Assembly (NCBI GenBank): GCA_903912795.1
Contig: CAIWIS010000488.1
Coordinates: 1-12,734 of the forward strand
DNA length: 12,734 bases
Source: an uncultured Bacteroidales bacterium
GTDB taxonomy: Bacteria; Bacteroidota; Bacteroidia; Bacteroidales; Paludibacteraceae
Reading direction: 5' to 3'
The position numbers were made by a program, and so were the translations under genes. A model generated the notes under the pieces. The model worked only from the letters and a program-made list of their open reading frames with translations. It ran no database searches and was not told where the DNA came from. This document shows positions 1-9,043 of this stretch, one piece after another; positions within the stretch are counted from its first letter, which is position 1, and each line of letters begins with the position of its first letter.

Positions 1-1952
1 GACTCCGAAGTTACTTTTACCGTTTCAATAGCTATCGAAGTTGGATTATTTTTATAATTTGCTCCTACTCCATCTTTGTAAATTACAGCATTGTAGTTGG
101 TTTCGGGCTGTAAAAAGTCCATCTTAAGCGTCATCTCCCGACTGTTTTCGTTGGTTATACCTCCCAAAAACCAGTTTTCGGATTTGCGGTCTTTACGCGC
201 TACAACTACATATTCACCAATTTTTGCATCGGGTACTACCGTTTTTTCCCAAGTGGTAGGGCACGATGTGACGAATGCAAACGCGGGATTATTCTCGTAA
301 TTTTCAATCATATCCGAAGCCATTTGCAGCGGACTGTAAAGAATTACAGCCAATGCCAATTGTTTGGCAAGTGTAGTTTGAACGCGTGTGCCGGGTTTGG
401 CTGGATTGCTGAAGTTAAATGTTCCGGGTGTAAAGTCCATCGGACCGGCCAGTCCGCGAGTGAAAGGAATAATGGTGGTGTGAGAAGGCGGATTTCCACC
501 ATCGGGCGACCATGCATCATATTCTTGTCCGCGAACGCCTTCCTGCGTCATAAAATTGGGATACGTGCGCTGCAATCCAGTAGGCATAACCGGCTCATGG
601 TTGTCAATCATTATTTTGTAACGGGCTGCCGTTTCGAACACTTTGCGGTAATGACGCACACCATACTGACTTCCGGCGCGTTCTTTCTTGTCGAGCCGCG
701 GACTCACATAACCTGTTTTAACTGCCTCAATACCATATTTATTGCAAAAAGCAAATGCGCTATCCAGTTGTGTTTCGTAGTTTTTAGTTGAACCTCCTGT
801 TTCGTGATGTCCTATCAGTTTTACACCTTTCGAAGCAGCATAGTCGGTTATCTTTTTTATATCAAAATCGGGATAGGGTTTTGTGAATTTAAACTTATCG
901 CCATTAGTTACCCAATCGCCGTCCCAACCTTCGTTCCAACCTTCGACCAATACGCCTGCAAAGCCGTGTTTAGCTGCAAAATCGAGGTAACGCATGGTGT
1001 TTTCGGTTGTTGCGCCATGTTTTGGCCCTTGCCCCCAAGTGTATTTTTCCAGATGCATTCCCCACCAAATTCCAATGTATCGTCCGGGTTTTATCCACGA
1101 AGTATCGGTAATTTTCGAAGGCTCGTTGAGGTTAAGCATAAGGCGTGAAAGCATTAAATCGCCAGCTTTACGGGCAATAATAATGGTGCGCCACGGACTA
1201 ACAAACGGCGCTTTAGCAAAAACCTTTTCGCCTGATGCCCAAGGCGTGATATCTGATTTTAGCGTCGATGAGTTGTTTTTTGGAGTCAGATTGAGTGAAC
1301 CGTATTCAGTAAGGTTGGCTTCGTGAATGGTGAGATATAAACTATCGTTACACTGCATGGTAAGTGGAGTACTAACAGTATCCAAATCAGTAAGTTGTTT
1401 TTTGGTATACAGGTTTTCGAAATAATTGGTTCGATTGGTGGGAATTGACCACGATTGCGGATTGCCAACTACAGCAAACTCCGTTATTTCGTCCATTATC
1501 ACAAGGTCTTTCAGGTTTTCCTGTTCCGGAAATTCGTATCGAAAGCCAATGCCATCGTTGAAAGCACGGAAAATAATATTCAACTTCCGCTTAGCTCCCG
1601 TTTTTTGTTGCATAAAGAGTATAGTCTCGTTAAAAGTATTTTTCACCACACGGTCTTCACCCCAGGGTTGTTCCCATTCGTCGGACACAGAGCGGAATTT
1701 GGTGTCGATTAATTCAAAATCGCTGTAAAAATTATCATTGTTTCGGAGTAAAAATCCCAAATATGACTTTTCGATAACAACGGCTTTGTCTTTGGCAACC
1801 GAGTAAAACGGTTTCCCATCTTCCACACCGGCTTCAATACGGATGCTTCCATCAGGCGACATTACATTCACTTCGCATTTTTTTGAACAGGAAACAGTAA
1901 AAATTGCCAAACATATCATGCTTACTGCTACTTTTAAGTTATTCATACTCAT
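1..1952 (-). CDS. GH97 alpha-glucosidase, SusB type (inverting), lipoprotein; C-terminus cut by window edge
   Basis: This partial gene gives about 650 residues with no stop or frameshift. The N-terminus is a signal peptide with lipobox FTVSC (Cys22). A beta-sandwich N-domain covers roughly residues 30-280, the catalytic barrel about 285-565 and the C-terminal beta domain about 570 on. Barrel motifs are VEGWNEGW (337-343), GHHET (Glu384), DNHEP (Glu453), MTQEG (Glu471) and RGQEY (Glu477). The spacings Glu384-Glu453 (69) and Glu453-Glu477 (24) equal those I recall for SusB Glu439, Glu508 and Glu532, the two base-side glutamates and the general acid. This predicts an inverting enzyme releasing glucose from alpha-glucosides, not the retaining alpha-galactosidase branch, which lacks the base glutamates. 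Residues after the lipid Cys (SKKCEV) lack an acidic export signal, so a periplasm-facing position is likely. ATG at 1952 and ATG at 1946 are both possible starts; residue numbers use 1952. The gap to the upstream gene is 11 bases. Confidence 0.93.
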   Translation of the reverse strand, partial: MSMNNLKVAVSMICLAIFTVSCSKKCEVNVMSPDGSIRIEAGVEDGKPFYSVAKDKAVVIEKSYLGFLLRNNDNFYSDFELIDTKFRSVSDEWEQPWGEDRVVKNTFNETILFMQQKTGAKRKLNIIFRAFNDGIGFRYEFPEQENLKDLVIMDEITEFAVVGNPQSWSIPTNRTNYFENLYTKKQLTDLDTVSTPLTMQCNDSLYLTIHEANLTEYGSLNLTPKNNSSTLKSDITPWASGEKVFAKAPFVSPWRTIIIARKAGDLMLSRLMLNLNEPSKITDTSWIKPGRYIGIWWGMHLEKYTWGQGPKHGATTENTMRYLDFAAKHGFAGVLVEGWNEGWDGDWVTNGDKFKFTKPYPDFDIKKITDYAASKGVKLIGHHETGGSTKNYETQLDSAFAFCNKYGIEAVKTGYVSPRLDKKERAGSQYGVRHYRKVFETAARYKIMIDNHEPVMPTGLQRTYPNFMTQEGVRGQEYDAWSPDGGNPPSHTTIIPFTRGLAGPMDFTPGTFNFSNPAKPGTRVQTTLAKQLALAVILYSPLQMASDMIENYENNPAFAFVTSCPTTWEKTVVPDAKIGEYVVVARKDRKSENWFLGGITNENSREMTLKMDFLQPETNYNAVIYKDGVGANYKNNPTSIAIETVKVTSE

Positions 1953-1963
1953 CTGTTTTTTAA

Positions 1964-3274
1964 TTATTTAACCTGATTAACCAACTCAATGGCTTTTTGC
2001 GACTGCATGGATGCAAAATAATAGAATGCCTGACTTAGTTTTGCTTGTTTTTCGGCATCGTTTCTGAATTCCTTACGCAAATTGTATAATTCGTAAATTT
2101 TTTCTAAATCCGTTGTTGAGGTAGATGTTCCGGCAAATGTCTGCAACGAATTAAGGTACGAATAGCCAAATTCAACGGTTGGTTCAATCATGGTTCCTTC
2201 GCCAAAATCGTTCCACGTAATCAATTGAAGATGCTGTGCATTCCGTTCTTTTGCCAGATTCAGCATGTCATTCCAAAGTTCGCCTTTGCGATAATCGATA
2301 TAAAACAAACTGTCGCGTCCATCGCCCTGATTATAATACGAATGAAAGCCCGGCCATGCTCCCGCAAAAACGTCGATATTGTTGGTTTTCAGATAATCCC
2401 ACACCCGTTTTGTGCGGGTTATGTCGTTTCCGTGGTCGTTTTTATCAGTTGTGTTGTCGTTTGCCCACCAAGCACCCCAAGGCCACATATAGACGGAATT
2501 GGTATTTTGCGCTCCTGCTTTTGGATAAAAATAATTATAGTTATTGCCCGCCACATGCTCGCCGTAAGGAATCATAAAATGCGGTTTTTGGGCATAAACG
2601 CTTAAAATATCTGTCCATTGCGTTGGTTTATTGATAAAATCGGGACCAAAAACACCTAAAAGCGGCGCATTATTTATTTTAATGTAATTGCTTCGTTTCA
2701 TATAACTATTCATGATAAAAGCCATATCGGCAACTGCCAGTTCAACCGTATCTTTATTGCCGGTATTCAACATTACATTCGGAATGGTGCGGTCTTCGTA
2801 AATAATGGCAAATTCAAGTCCCACTTTTTTACAAGCATCGATAATGGCATTGGAGTTGCGTGTTAGTTTGTAGGTATCGTACACATTGTACGAGCCATAC
2901 CAGTCAATCAACAAACCATCAATACCTGAATATTTCATCAGAAGCAAGTGATATTCAATCAAATCGGGATCGCTCGATGCATACGGCCCGATAAGTGGAT
3001 AGTAATGTGAAGCAATGTTGCGCCTTCCGGAAGCATCGATACTGTCAGGGTTACAGCGGCTCATTTTCCAGTGCGAACCCCATGTGCCACCATTGCTTGC
3101 TTTGGTTTCGAACCAAGGCATATAGTGCACGTACAATTTCATAGAATTGGACTTAGCCACAGCTACCGGAGCAATGGGTGTTACTGTGTAGATGGTATTG
3201 TCGTCGGTTTTACAGGCATTGAAAAATGCCAACGAAAAAGCAACTAAAAGAACGTTATAAATTAATTTATGCAT
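1964..3274 (-). CDS. GH71/GH99-like glycoside hydrolase, lipoprotein, probably surface-exposed
   Basis: The protein has 436 residues. Its signal peptide ends in lipobox FFNAC (Cys21), followed by KTDDN, an acidic stretch resembling the Bacteroidota lipoprotein export signal, so cell-surface display is inferred. The catalytic fold starts near residue 46 with LYVHYMPWF, then DLIEYHLLLMKYSGIDGLLIDWYG (described in parts: acidic DPD at 102-104, IDWYG at 123-127), typical of the GH99/GH71 barrel. The most telling motif is ITWNDFGEG (352-360). GH99 endo-alpha-mannosidases carry NEWxEG here, with two catalytic Glu three residues apart; this protein has Asp356 and Glu359. WND(Y/F)GES-type motifs are what I recall for GH71 alpha-1,3-glucanases. 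An endo-acting alpha-glycanase is therefore likely, but the linkage and sugar are unresolved. The start lies 2 bases after the susD stop, implying translational coupling. A helical tail (about 386-436) follows the barrel. Confidence 0.8.
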   Translation of the reverse strand: MHKLIYNVLLVAFSLAFFNACKTDDNTIYTVTPIAPVAVAKSNSMKLYVHYMPWFETKASNGGTWGSHWKMSRCNPDSIDASGRRNIASHYYPLIGPYASSDPDLIEYHLLLMKYSGIDGLLIDWYGSYNVYDTYKLTRNSNAIIDACKKVGLEFAIIYEDRTIPNVMLNTGNKDTVELAVADMAFIMNSYMKRSNYIKINNAPLLGVFGPDFINKPTQWTDILSVYAQKPHFMIPYGEHVAGNNYNYFYPKAGAQNTNSVYMWPWGAWWANDNTTDKNDHGNDITRTKRVWDYLKTNNIDVFAGAWPGFHSYYNQGDGRDSLFYIDYRKGELWNDMLNLAKERNAQHLQLITWNDFGEGTMIEPTVEFGYSYLNSLQTFAGTSTSTTDLEKIYELYNLRKEFRNDAEKQAKLSQAFYYFASMQSQKAIELVNQVK

Positions 3275-3276
3275 GA

Positions 3277-4809
3277 CTAATATCCTGTATTTTGAATTAA
3301 GTTTTTATTTAAATCCAACACTGATTGAGGAATAGGGAAAACTCCACGATAAGCCGGTGTAACACTTTTGTTCCAGCCCGAATTATAAAATGTTCCGAAG
3401 CGGATGTTGGTGTTGCGGCGCAATCCTTCAAAAATAAACTCGTGCAACCATTCTGTTTCCAGCGAAGCATTGTCGAGAGTCGAGATATCGCCCAAACCTG
3501 CTCTTTTGCGCAACTGATTTACTAAATTTGCAGCGGTGGTGGTAAAGCCCTGACGGTAATTCGCTTCAGCTTTCATCATAATTACTTCGGCATAACGCAT
3601 TAGTACAAGGTCGTTGTCGCGTTCCCATTTATCGTCAGCACGCCATTGGTATTTATGCAATCGCGCTCCTTCATTTTGCAAAGCCTTGGTATAGTCGCCA
3701 ATATCAACCGTATAACTTAGCGGACTTCCATTGTCCATCATAATTACTTCGCCGGTTGCTTTGCTCAGTTGGTCGCCTACAAGCAGCGATTTCCGACGGG
3801 TGTCAGTTGCATCGAAAGTGCCATACACAGCCGGTTTTGCGCAAATACCATTGCCACACCAAGGATATGTTCCATCAATCGAAAATGCATATTTTTGGTT
3901 GTAATGATAAGTCATTGATGCTAAATAGTTTCCCTGTGTGTTTTGTTTGTGGTCGTAAGGAATAGCAAAAATAATTTCCTCCGCTTTTTGGTCGTTATCG
4001 GTTGCAAAATTGTCGAAATAATTGCTGTTCAGCGTAAATCCTTTTACTTTTTCGCAAGCAGTCAGACAATCTTTCCAGCGCGGAGTTCCTGTAAATACTT
4101 CGGCATTGAGGTACAAACGAGCCAACAAGGTATAAGCCACATTTTGCGTAAAACGACTGTAGGCAATTCCCGAAGGCAGTAAATCAGTAATTTCAATCAA
4201 TTCTTTTTCCACAAAACGGAAAACAGAATCGCGGCTGGCTTGCTTGGGCACATCGGTTGTTTCAAAACTGGTAACAATAGGTACGCCGCCATACAAATCG
4301 AGCAAATTGTAATAGTAATAAGCCCGTAAGCCTCTTAATTCGGCGTTCACCACATTTTTATCGTCCTGCGTAAGCGACGATTTATTGACCATGTAAATAA
4401 TGGTATTAATATTGGCCACGCCCTGAAAATTATATTTCCAAGCACTCAACACGGTAGCATTATTCTCATCCCAGGTGTGATATTGCAATTGCTGATAACG
4501 TCCACCATCGTACCAATCGGTTCCGCGGGTAGGAATGCAGGCTTCGTCCGAAGTACATTCATTTAGGAAAAATACGAATTCGCCTGTAGGATAAGAAAGT
4601 GTACCTCCGGTATTTGTGTCGTTAAATCCGCGCAAGGTGGCATAAGCACCTCCCACAATGGTTTGAACCTCGCTGGATGTTTTACCATAATCGTCCATGG
4701 TAATTTTATCAAACAAAACTTCGTCGAGATTTGTACACGAACTTAAAAGTACCAGAAAAATAAGCAGACTACTTTTCGTACGTGTTATTTTATTTAAAAA
4801 TGCGTTCAT
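3277..4809 (-). CDS. SusD/RagB-type glycan-binding outer-membrane lipoprotein
   Basis: The protein has 510 residues, the usual length for SusD. The signal peptide ends in lipobox LLSSC (Cys25), followed by TNLDE. The SusD fold is shown by the helical TPR stretch with RGLRAYYYYNLLDLYGGVP at about 159-177, the segment RYAEVIMMKAEANYRQG further on, and a C-terminus of the form FPIPQSVLDLN followed by NTGY. SusD proteins sit as a lid on the SusC barrel at the cell surface and capture oligosaccharides for import. The N-terminal half is rich in Trp and Tyr (for example DWYDGGRYQQLQYHTW near 98-113), which may contribute to sugar stacking, though I cannot place the binding site. It follows susC after 66 bases and precedes the GH71/99-like gene by 2 bases. 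Confidence 0.97.
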   Translation of the reverse strand: MNAFLNKITRTKSSLLIFLVLLSSCTNLDEVLFDKITMDDYGKTSSEVQTIVGGAYATLRGFNDTNTGGTLSYPTGEFVFFLNECTSDEACIPTRGTDWYDGGRYQQLQYHTWDENNATVLSAWKYNFQGVANINTIIYMVNKSSLTQDDKNVVNAELRGLRAYYYYNLLDLYGGVPIVTSFETTDVPKQASRDSVFRFVEKELIEITDLLPSGIAYSRFTQNVAYTLLARLYLNAEVFTGTPRWKDCLTACEKVKGFTLNSNYFDNFATDNDQKAEEIIFAIPYDHKQNTQGNYLASMTYHYNQKYAFSIDGTYPWCGNGICAKPAVYGTFDATDTRRKSLLVGDQLSKATGEVIMMDNGSPLSYTVDIGDYTKALQNEGARLHKYQWRADDKWERDNDLVLMRYAEVIMMKAEANYRQGFTTTAANLVNQLRKRAGLGDISTLDNASLETEWLHEFIFEGLRRNTNIRFGTFYNSGWNKSVTPAYRGVFPIPQSVLDLNKNLIQNTGY

Positions 4810-4875
4810 AATTTGTATGTATTAGCAGGTAAATTATTCTGTATTTAAACAATAATAAAAAAATGCACTTCAATT

Positions 4876-7815
4876 TTATAATGAGATATTTAATCCTAAT
4901 GAAATGGTTCGCGGACGTGGGTAATAGTTAAATCGGTCGATGCCAGGAGCGCTCAATCCATTGTTGCTTACTTCGGGGTCGGTTCCACTATACCCCGATA
5001 GCACAAACAGGTTTTCGCCGGTAACATATACCCGAATTTTTTCCAATCCCAAGGACGCACTTTTTGGTAAATTATATCCAAATGTAACCGATTGCAAACG
5101 GAAGAAATCGCCTTTTTCGACCCAATAATCCGAAAACGCGGGGTCGGATGTAATACCACTTTTCAAAAATGCATCCGTTACGTTTTGCGAAGGTAAACGG
5201 GTTGGGTCGGCCATACTCATAGCTGTTGCATTCAATACTTTTTGTCCGAACATGCCATACGTTCCGATATTCAAATCGAAGTTGCTGTAACTCATATTAA
5301 ACGTTAAGCCCACATTCAACTTGGGTTGAGCCGAACCAAGATATTCGTTAATGACCTCACCATTAGCATCTTTATTTAAAATATATTCGCCATCGGTGTC
5401 GATACCCAAACATTTTGGTCCCCAAAAAGCACCTGCTGGATAACCTTCTTTTACTACCTGCGTGTAAATGCCTGTCATGCCTCTAACACCTGTCATACTA
5501 CCTGTGCGTAAGTCCGAAGCCTGACTGAATAGATTATTGGTGAGTTTGTCGATTCGCTGATTGTTGTAAGCTCCTGTAAAGGTGGCATCGAGGGTAAATT
5601 TCTGAGTTTTAACCAAGGTAGCGTTTAATGTAAGTTCCACACCACGATTACTTAAACTACCAAGGTTCAACAACATGGTATTAACCAGATACGGAGGTTG
5701 CGGAACGGGATACGTCCAGAGCAAATCGTTGGTTTTTTTCAGGTAAAATTCCAATGTTCCGGTTATATTATTGAACAGTCCAAAATCAACCCCGATGTTT
5801 GTTTGAGCGGTAGATTCCCATTTTAAATCCGCATTTGTATTTTGAATGGGCGAATAGGCTTTTTTCCAAACACCTGTCGTAGCATCGTAGTATGAAGCGC
5901 CGGTAGCACTCAACAATTGCAATGATTTATAATCGCCAATGCCATCCTGATTTCCGGTTACACCATAACCAATACGCAACTTCAGGTTATTAAGCCATTT
6001 CGAAGTGCTTTCCATAAATTTTTCGTCGGAAGCACGCCAGGCAAACGATGCCGAAGGAAACATCCCCCATTTATTGTTTGCACCAAACCGGCTCGAACCA
6101 TCGTTACGCATAGTGGTTGTAAAAAGATAGCGACCAACCAGATTTAAATTCAAACGGCCGTAAAACGAAACCAAACGCGAAATACCTTTGTAGGAATACA
6201 CATCACCTGCCGTGTAATCGAAGCCAGAGCCAAGGTTGTTGTACAAAAATGCATCGGTATCGAATCCGCTGCGGATAGCGCCAAAACCTTCGTACATCGA
6301 TTCCAGAAACGAATAACCGGCCATGGCATTCAGTTTGGAATTGTTGTCGAATTTCAAATCGCCTGTAACGTACGATTCGAGTTGGAACGAGCTGTTGTCG
6401 CCAAGGGTACGTTGACCGTGACCGCCCAACGAAGCGCCGGTTAATACGGCATACGAGGGCAGATAATAGCGGGTTTGATACGAATTATGTTCGTACGAAC
6501 CATTTACCACACCTTTCAATCCTTTCAGAAACTCTATTTCAATTTTTGTAAATCCAAGTAATCGATGACGGGAATCGTCGCGAAAGCGGTTGTTGTTAAT
6601 CTCAACAGGATTTTCGGTATTGGTACCACTAATTTCGGTATAATCGCCACCGGGAGTATAAATCGGCACGGTAGGATTCAGATTGCTCATTCGTTCAATA
6701 ATGGATAAATCAATAGGTGTCCAGTTATCCACACTTGTATTTAATCCCGCTTCGAGTTTTATTTTTTTATCCAATGCATATTGATGAGCCGAAAAACCAG
6801 CTGCAAGGCGATTCAGGTTGCTTCGTTGCAATACGCCATCGTTGTTTTGATAGGTAATGGAAGCTCTGTAACCACTGTTTGCATTTACGGTGCTGAACAA
6901 CAGGTTGTGCTGTTGCGAAATAGCTGTACGTTCGAGTGCGCTTTGCCAGTCGGTATTTGCACCGTAATCAACGGCATTCAGCACATTATTATCGCGTACA
7001 TAACCGCGCCACTGATTGGCCGATAGCAAATCCATGTGTTTTGCAACATTGGCAACACCCATATATCCGCTGTACGACATGCTTTTTACTTCAGTTGTGC
7101 TGCCTGAGCGGTTGGTAGTGATAATAATGACACCATTTGCTCCACGCGAACCGTAAATAGCTGCTGCCGAAGCATCTTTGAGCACATCGATACTCACAAT
7201 TTCGGAAGGTTGCACCGAATTCATATCCACACCCGGAATACCGTCGATAACAACCAATGGCGAGTTTCCGGCCGAAAGTGATGTTCCACCTCTGAGTTTC
7301 ATGCTTGCTCCCGAAGCAGGGTCGCCGGAGCCTTGAACCACCGATAAACCTGCTACTTTGCCTTGCATTAATTGCTCAGCCGATGTGATGACGCCCTTTT
7401 TCAAATCTTTGGCACTTACCGATGTTATAGCGCCGGTAAGGTCCGATTTCCGAATACTGCCGTAGCCAATGCCCACAACCACAGTTTCCTGAAGTGTAAC
7501 TGCATTTTCGAGCAATTCAATTTTCATTTCGGGTTGTGCCTTTACTTTTTGTGCAACATAACCCACATATGAAATTTCGAGCACCGATTCTTTGGCACAG
7601 CTCAAACTAAAATTACCATTTATATCGGTAATTGTTCCAACAGTTGTACCCGCCACTTTTACACTTGCTCCTATTACCGTTTCGTTGTTTTTATCAGTTA
7701 TAGTGCCACTTACCTTTATGTTTTGAGCCTGAATCAGGGTTGCCGAAAACAGAAGTCCGAACAGCAATAGCACTGATTTTTGGATATGCTTCGCTTTTAT
7801 AATGTTTTTATACAT
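4876..7815 (-). CDS. SusC/RagA-type TonB-linked outer-membrane transporter
   Basis: The protein has 979 residues, normal for the family. A signal peptide (about 1-30, cut after LIQA) is followed by a carboxypeptidase-regulatory-like beta domain (about 33-105) beginning VSGTITDKNNETVIGASV. A TonB-box-like segment ETVVVGIGYG lies at 110-119. The plug domain (about 120-238) includes QLMQGKVAGLSVVQG and the SusC signature DVLKDASAAAIYGSRGANG (210-228) followed by VIIITT. A long beta-barrel fills the remainder and ends in ISLGLNISL, an outer-membrane C-terminus. The role is TonB/ExbBD-powered import of the oligosaccharides presented by the SusD partner encoded just downstream. No STN domain precedes the regulatory-like domain, so it is not a FecA-like signalling transporter. 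The reading frame is intact. Confidence 0.98.
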   Translation of the reverse strand: MYKNIIKAKHIQKSVLLLFGLLFSATLIQAQNIKVSGTITDKNNETVIGASVKVAGTTVGTITDINGNFSLSCAKESVLEISYVGYVAQKVKAQPEMKIELLENAVTLQETVVVGIGYGSIRKSDLTGAITSVSAKDLKKGVITSAEQLMQGKVAGLSVVQGSGDPASGASMKLRGGTSLSAGNSPLVVIDGIPGVDMNSVQPSEIVSIDVLKDASAAAIYGSRGANGVIIITTNRSGSTTEVKSMSYSGYMGVANVAKHMDLLSANQWRGYVRDNNVLNAVDYGANTDWQSALERTAISQQHNLLFSTVNANSGYRASITYQNNDGVLQRSNLNRLAAGFSAHQYALDKKIKLEAGLNTSVDNWTPIDLSIIERMSNLNPTVPIYTPGGDYTEISGTNTENPVEINNNRFRDDSRHRLLGFTKIEIEFLKGLKGVVNGSYEHNSYQTRYYLPSYAVLTGASLGGHGQRTLGDNSSFQLESYVTGDLKFDNNSKLNAMAGYSFLESMYEGFGAIRSGFDTDAFLYNNLGSGFDYTAGDVYSYKGISRLVSFYGRLNLNLVGRYLFTTTMRNDGSSRFGANNKWGMFPSASFAWRASDEKFMESTSKWLNNLKLRIGYGVTGNQDGIGDYKSLQLLSATGASYYDATTGVWKKAYSPIQNTNADLKWESTAQTNIGVDFGLFNNITGTLEFYLKKTNDLLWTYPVPQPPYLVNTMLLNLGSLSNRGVELTLNATLVKTQKFTLDATFTGAYNNQRIDKLTNNLFSQASDLRTGSMTGVRGMTGIYTQVVKEGYPAGAFWGPKCLGIDTDGEYILNKDANGEVINEYLGSAQPKLNVGLTFNMSYSNFDLNIGTYGMFGQKVLNATAMSMADPTRLPSQNVTDAFLKSGITSDPAFSDYWVEKGDFFRLQSVTFGYNLPKSASLGLEKIRVYVTGENLFVLSGYSGTDPEVSNNGLSAPGIDRFNYYPRPRTISLGLNISL

Positions 7816-7844
7816 AGTATCTTATCTGATTTTTTTGGTATTAA

Positions 7845-9014
7845 TTATTGAAGTTCGGACAAGGGAACTAAAGGTAAATCGGAGCTGTAAACTTCAATTT
7901 TTGTACTTCCTTTTACAATGTATATCACTAATTTTATCTTGTCCAGATTTGTTATGTCACCAATCTCTTTCAATAAATTTAATGTAATAGTTTTCGAAAC
8001 CGAAGTTCCTGACATGACACCCTGTATAGTTTTAGTCCCTGCTGTAATGGCATATTCAACCGATGTAGCTGTTTTTTCGTTGTTTTTACGAGTAATGGTT
8101 AGTATGTCGTACTGACAAAATTTTTGTGGAAAATAACTAACAACCGGAACATTGGTATTACCAATCAGGTAATAGTTTCCTTTGGCATCGGCAGTACCTT
8201 TTACTCCATCCGCCGACCATAGATTAAAGGTCAGATTATCAAAACTTAAGGATTGGTCTACACCAAAATACTGATACGGAATCATATCAATTTTATACAC
8301 ATTGGCAGCCACTTTCCGCATCAGCGTTTTGGCATGTGTCGCGGGATTGTTGGGGTCGAATTGAACGTGAGCATCTAAAAACTTATTCAAACCGCTTTCC
8401 ATATAAATGGTTTCTTTGGCCGACAAACCTCCTAAAACACCATCTACAAAAGCTTTGGTAGTATTTACAAGAATTGAAACCGGCGTGTCGATATTAAAAT
8501 TGGCAGGAAAGGTCTGAACAGCAACTCCCGACGATTTGAATGTGCCGATTTGCACGCGTGGACACATCATGCTAAAAGCACCTGTTACCGTTGCCCCATC
8601 TTTCGATTTCAACAACATCCAAAAATAATTATCGAATGTGGCTAAATCGGCAACTGTTTTGCCGAAATAAGTAGTTGGCGAAAGTGTTATGCTCCAAACC
8701 ATACTGCCTTTTGTAGGTTCATATTTCAGTTTTGCAAAATCCGACGAGTTTGTCCAATTACCTGCATCGGGTTCCGAAGGTTGCCAAGCCCACATATATA
8801 CATCTTGTCCGGCAGTGAATTTTGTTCCGGTAAGGTCGAAATACCACGTTACGGGCTCGTCAACATTCCAGATAATCGGAAATGTCCATGTATTGGCAGG
8901 AGCCGGTTCGGCAGCTTTTGCAGTGCTCACAAACGACACCAACACCAGTAGCCAAACAACCAATGAATACCGTTTGTGTGTCGATGCGCTTGATTTAAAA
9001 ATTGATTGATTCAT
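7845..9014 (-). CDS. SusE/SusF-like exported protein with two tandem glycan-binding-type modules, no visible surface anchor
   Basis: I place the start at ATG 9014 (389 residues): it gives a clean signal peptide, MNQSIFKSSASTHKRYSLVV then a hydrophobic core ending STAKA. The in-frame TTG at 9041 would add nine polar residues ahead of it. Module 1 (about 47-150) carries PVTWYFDLTG, LYMWAWQP-like VYMWAWQP (72-79), WSITLSPTTYFGKTV and FWMLLKSKDG. A more divergent module 2 (about 178-285) contains ETIYMES, KIDMIPYQYFGVD and NLTFNLWSADG. A C-terminal beta domain (about 295-389) has no recognised family. Module 1 clearly resembles modules in the next gene upstream, so the pair arose by duplication. 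The position next to susC and the exposed Trp pattern suggest polysaccharide binding, by analogy to SusE/SusF. There is no lipobox Cys and no T9SS sorting domain, so the final location is unclear. Confidence 0.75.
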   Translation of the reverse strand: MNQSIFKSSASTHKRYSLVVWLLVLVSFVSTAKAAEPAPANTWTFPIIWNVDEPVTWYFDLTGTKFTAGQDVYMWAWQPSEPDAGNWTNSSDFAKLKYEPTKGSMVWSITLSPTTYFGKTVADLATFDNYFWMLLKSKDGATVTGAFSMMCPRVQIGTFKSSGVAVQTFPANFNIDTPVSILVNTTKAFVDGVLGGLSAKETIYMESGLNKFLDAHVQFDPNNPATHAKTLMRKVAANVYKIDMIPYQYFGVDQSLSFDNLTFNLWSADGVKGTADAKGNYYLIGNTNVPVVSYFPQKFCQYDILTITRKNNEKTATSVEYAITAGTKTIQGVMSGTSVSKTITLNLLKEIGDITNLDKIKLVIYIVKGSTKIEVYSSDLPLVPLSELQ

Positions 9015-9043
9015 ATTTTCGTATTGCAATTTAATAAGCAATT

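Noticed and set aside
324..1728. Several plus-strand open frames of 100-155 codons
   Set aside because: They are antisense shadows of the intact GH97 gene and show no family features.
1..1952. Frameshift or pseudogene in GH97
   Set aside because: Manual translation from 1952 to the window edge stays open and all expected catalytic motifs occur in one frame; the only truncation is the window edge.
4810..4875. Separate promoter or small gene between susC and susD
   Set aside because: The 66-base gap is AT-rich without a TAnnTTTG match on the minus strand that I can see, and no open frame fits.
9015..9041. Nine-residue N-terminal extension of the 9014 gene starting at TTG 9041
   Set aside because: TTG start with no ribosome-binding support; ATG 9014 directly gives a normal signal peptide.
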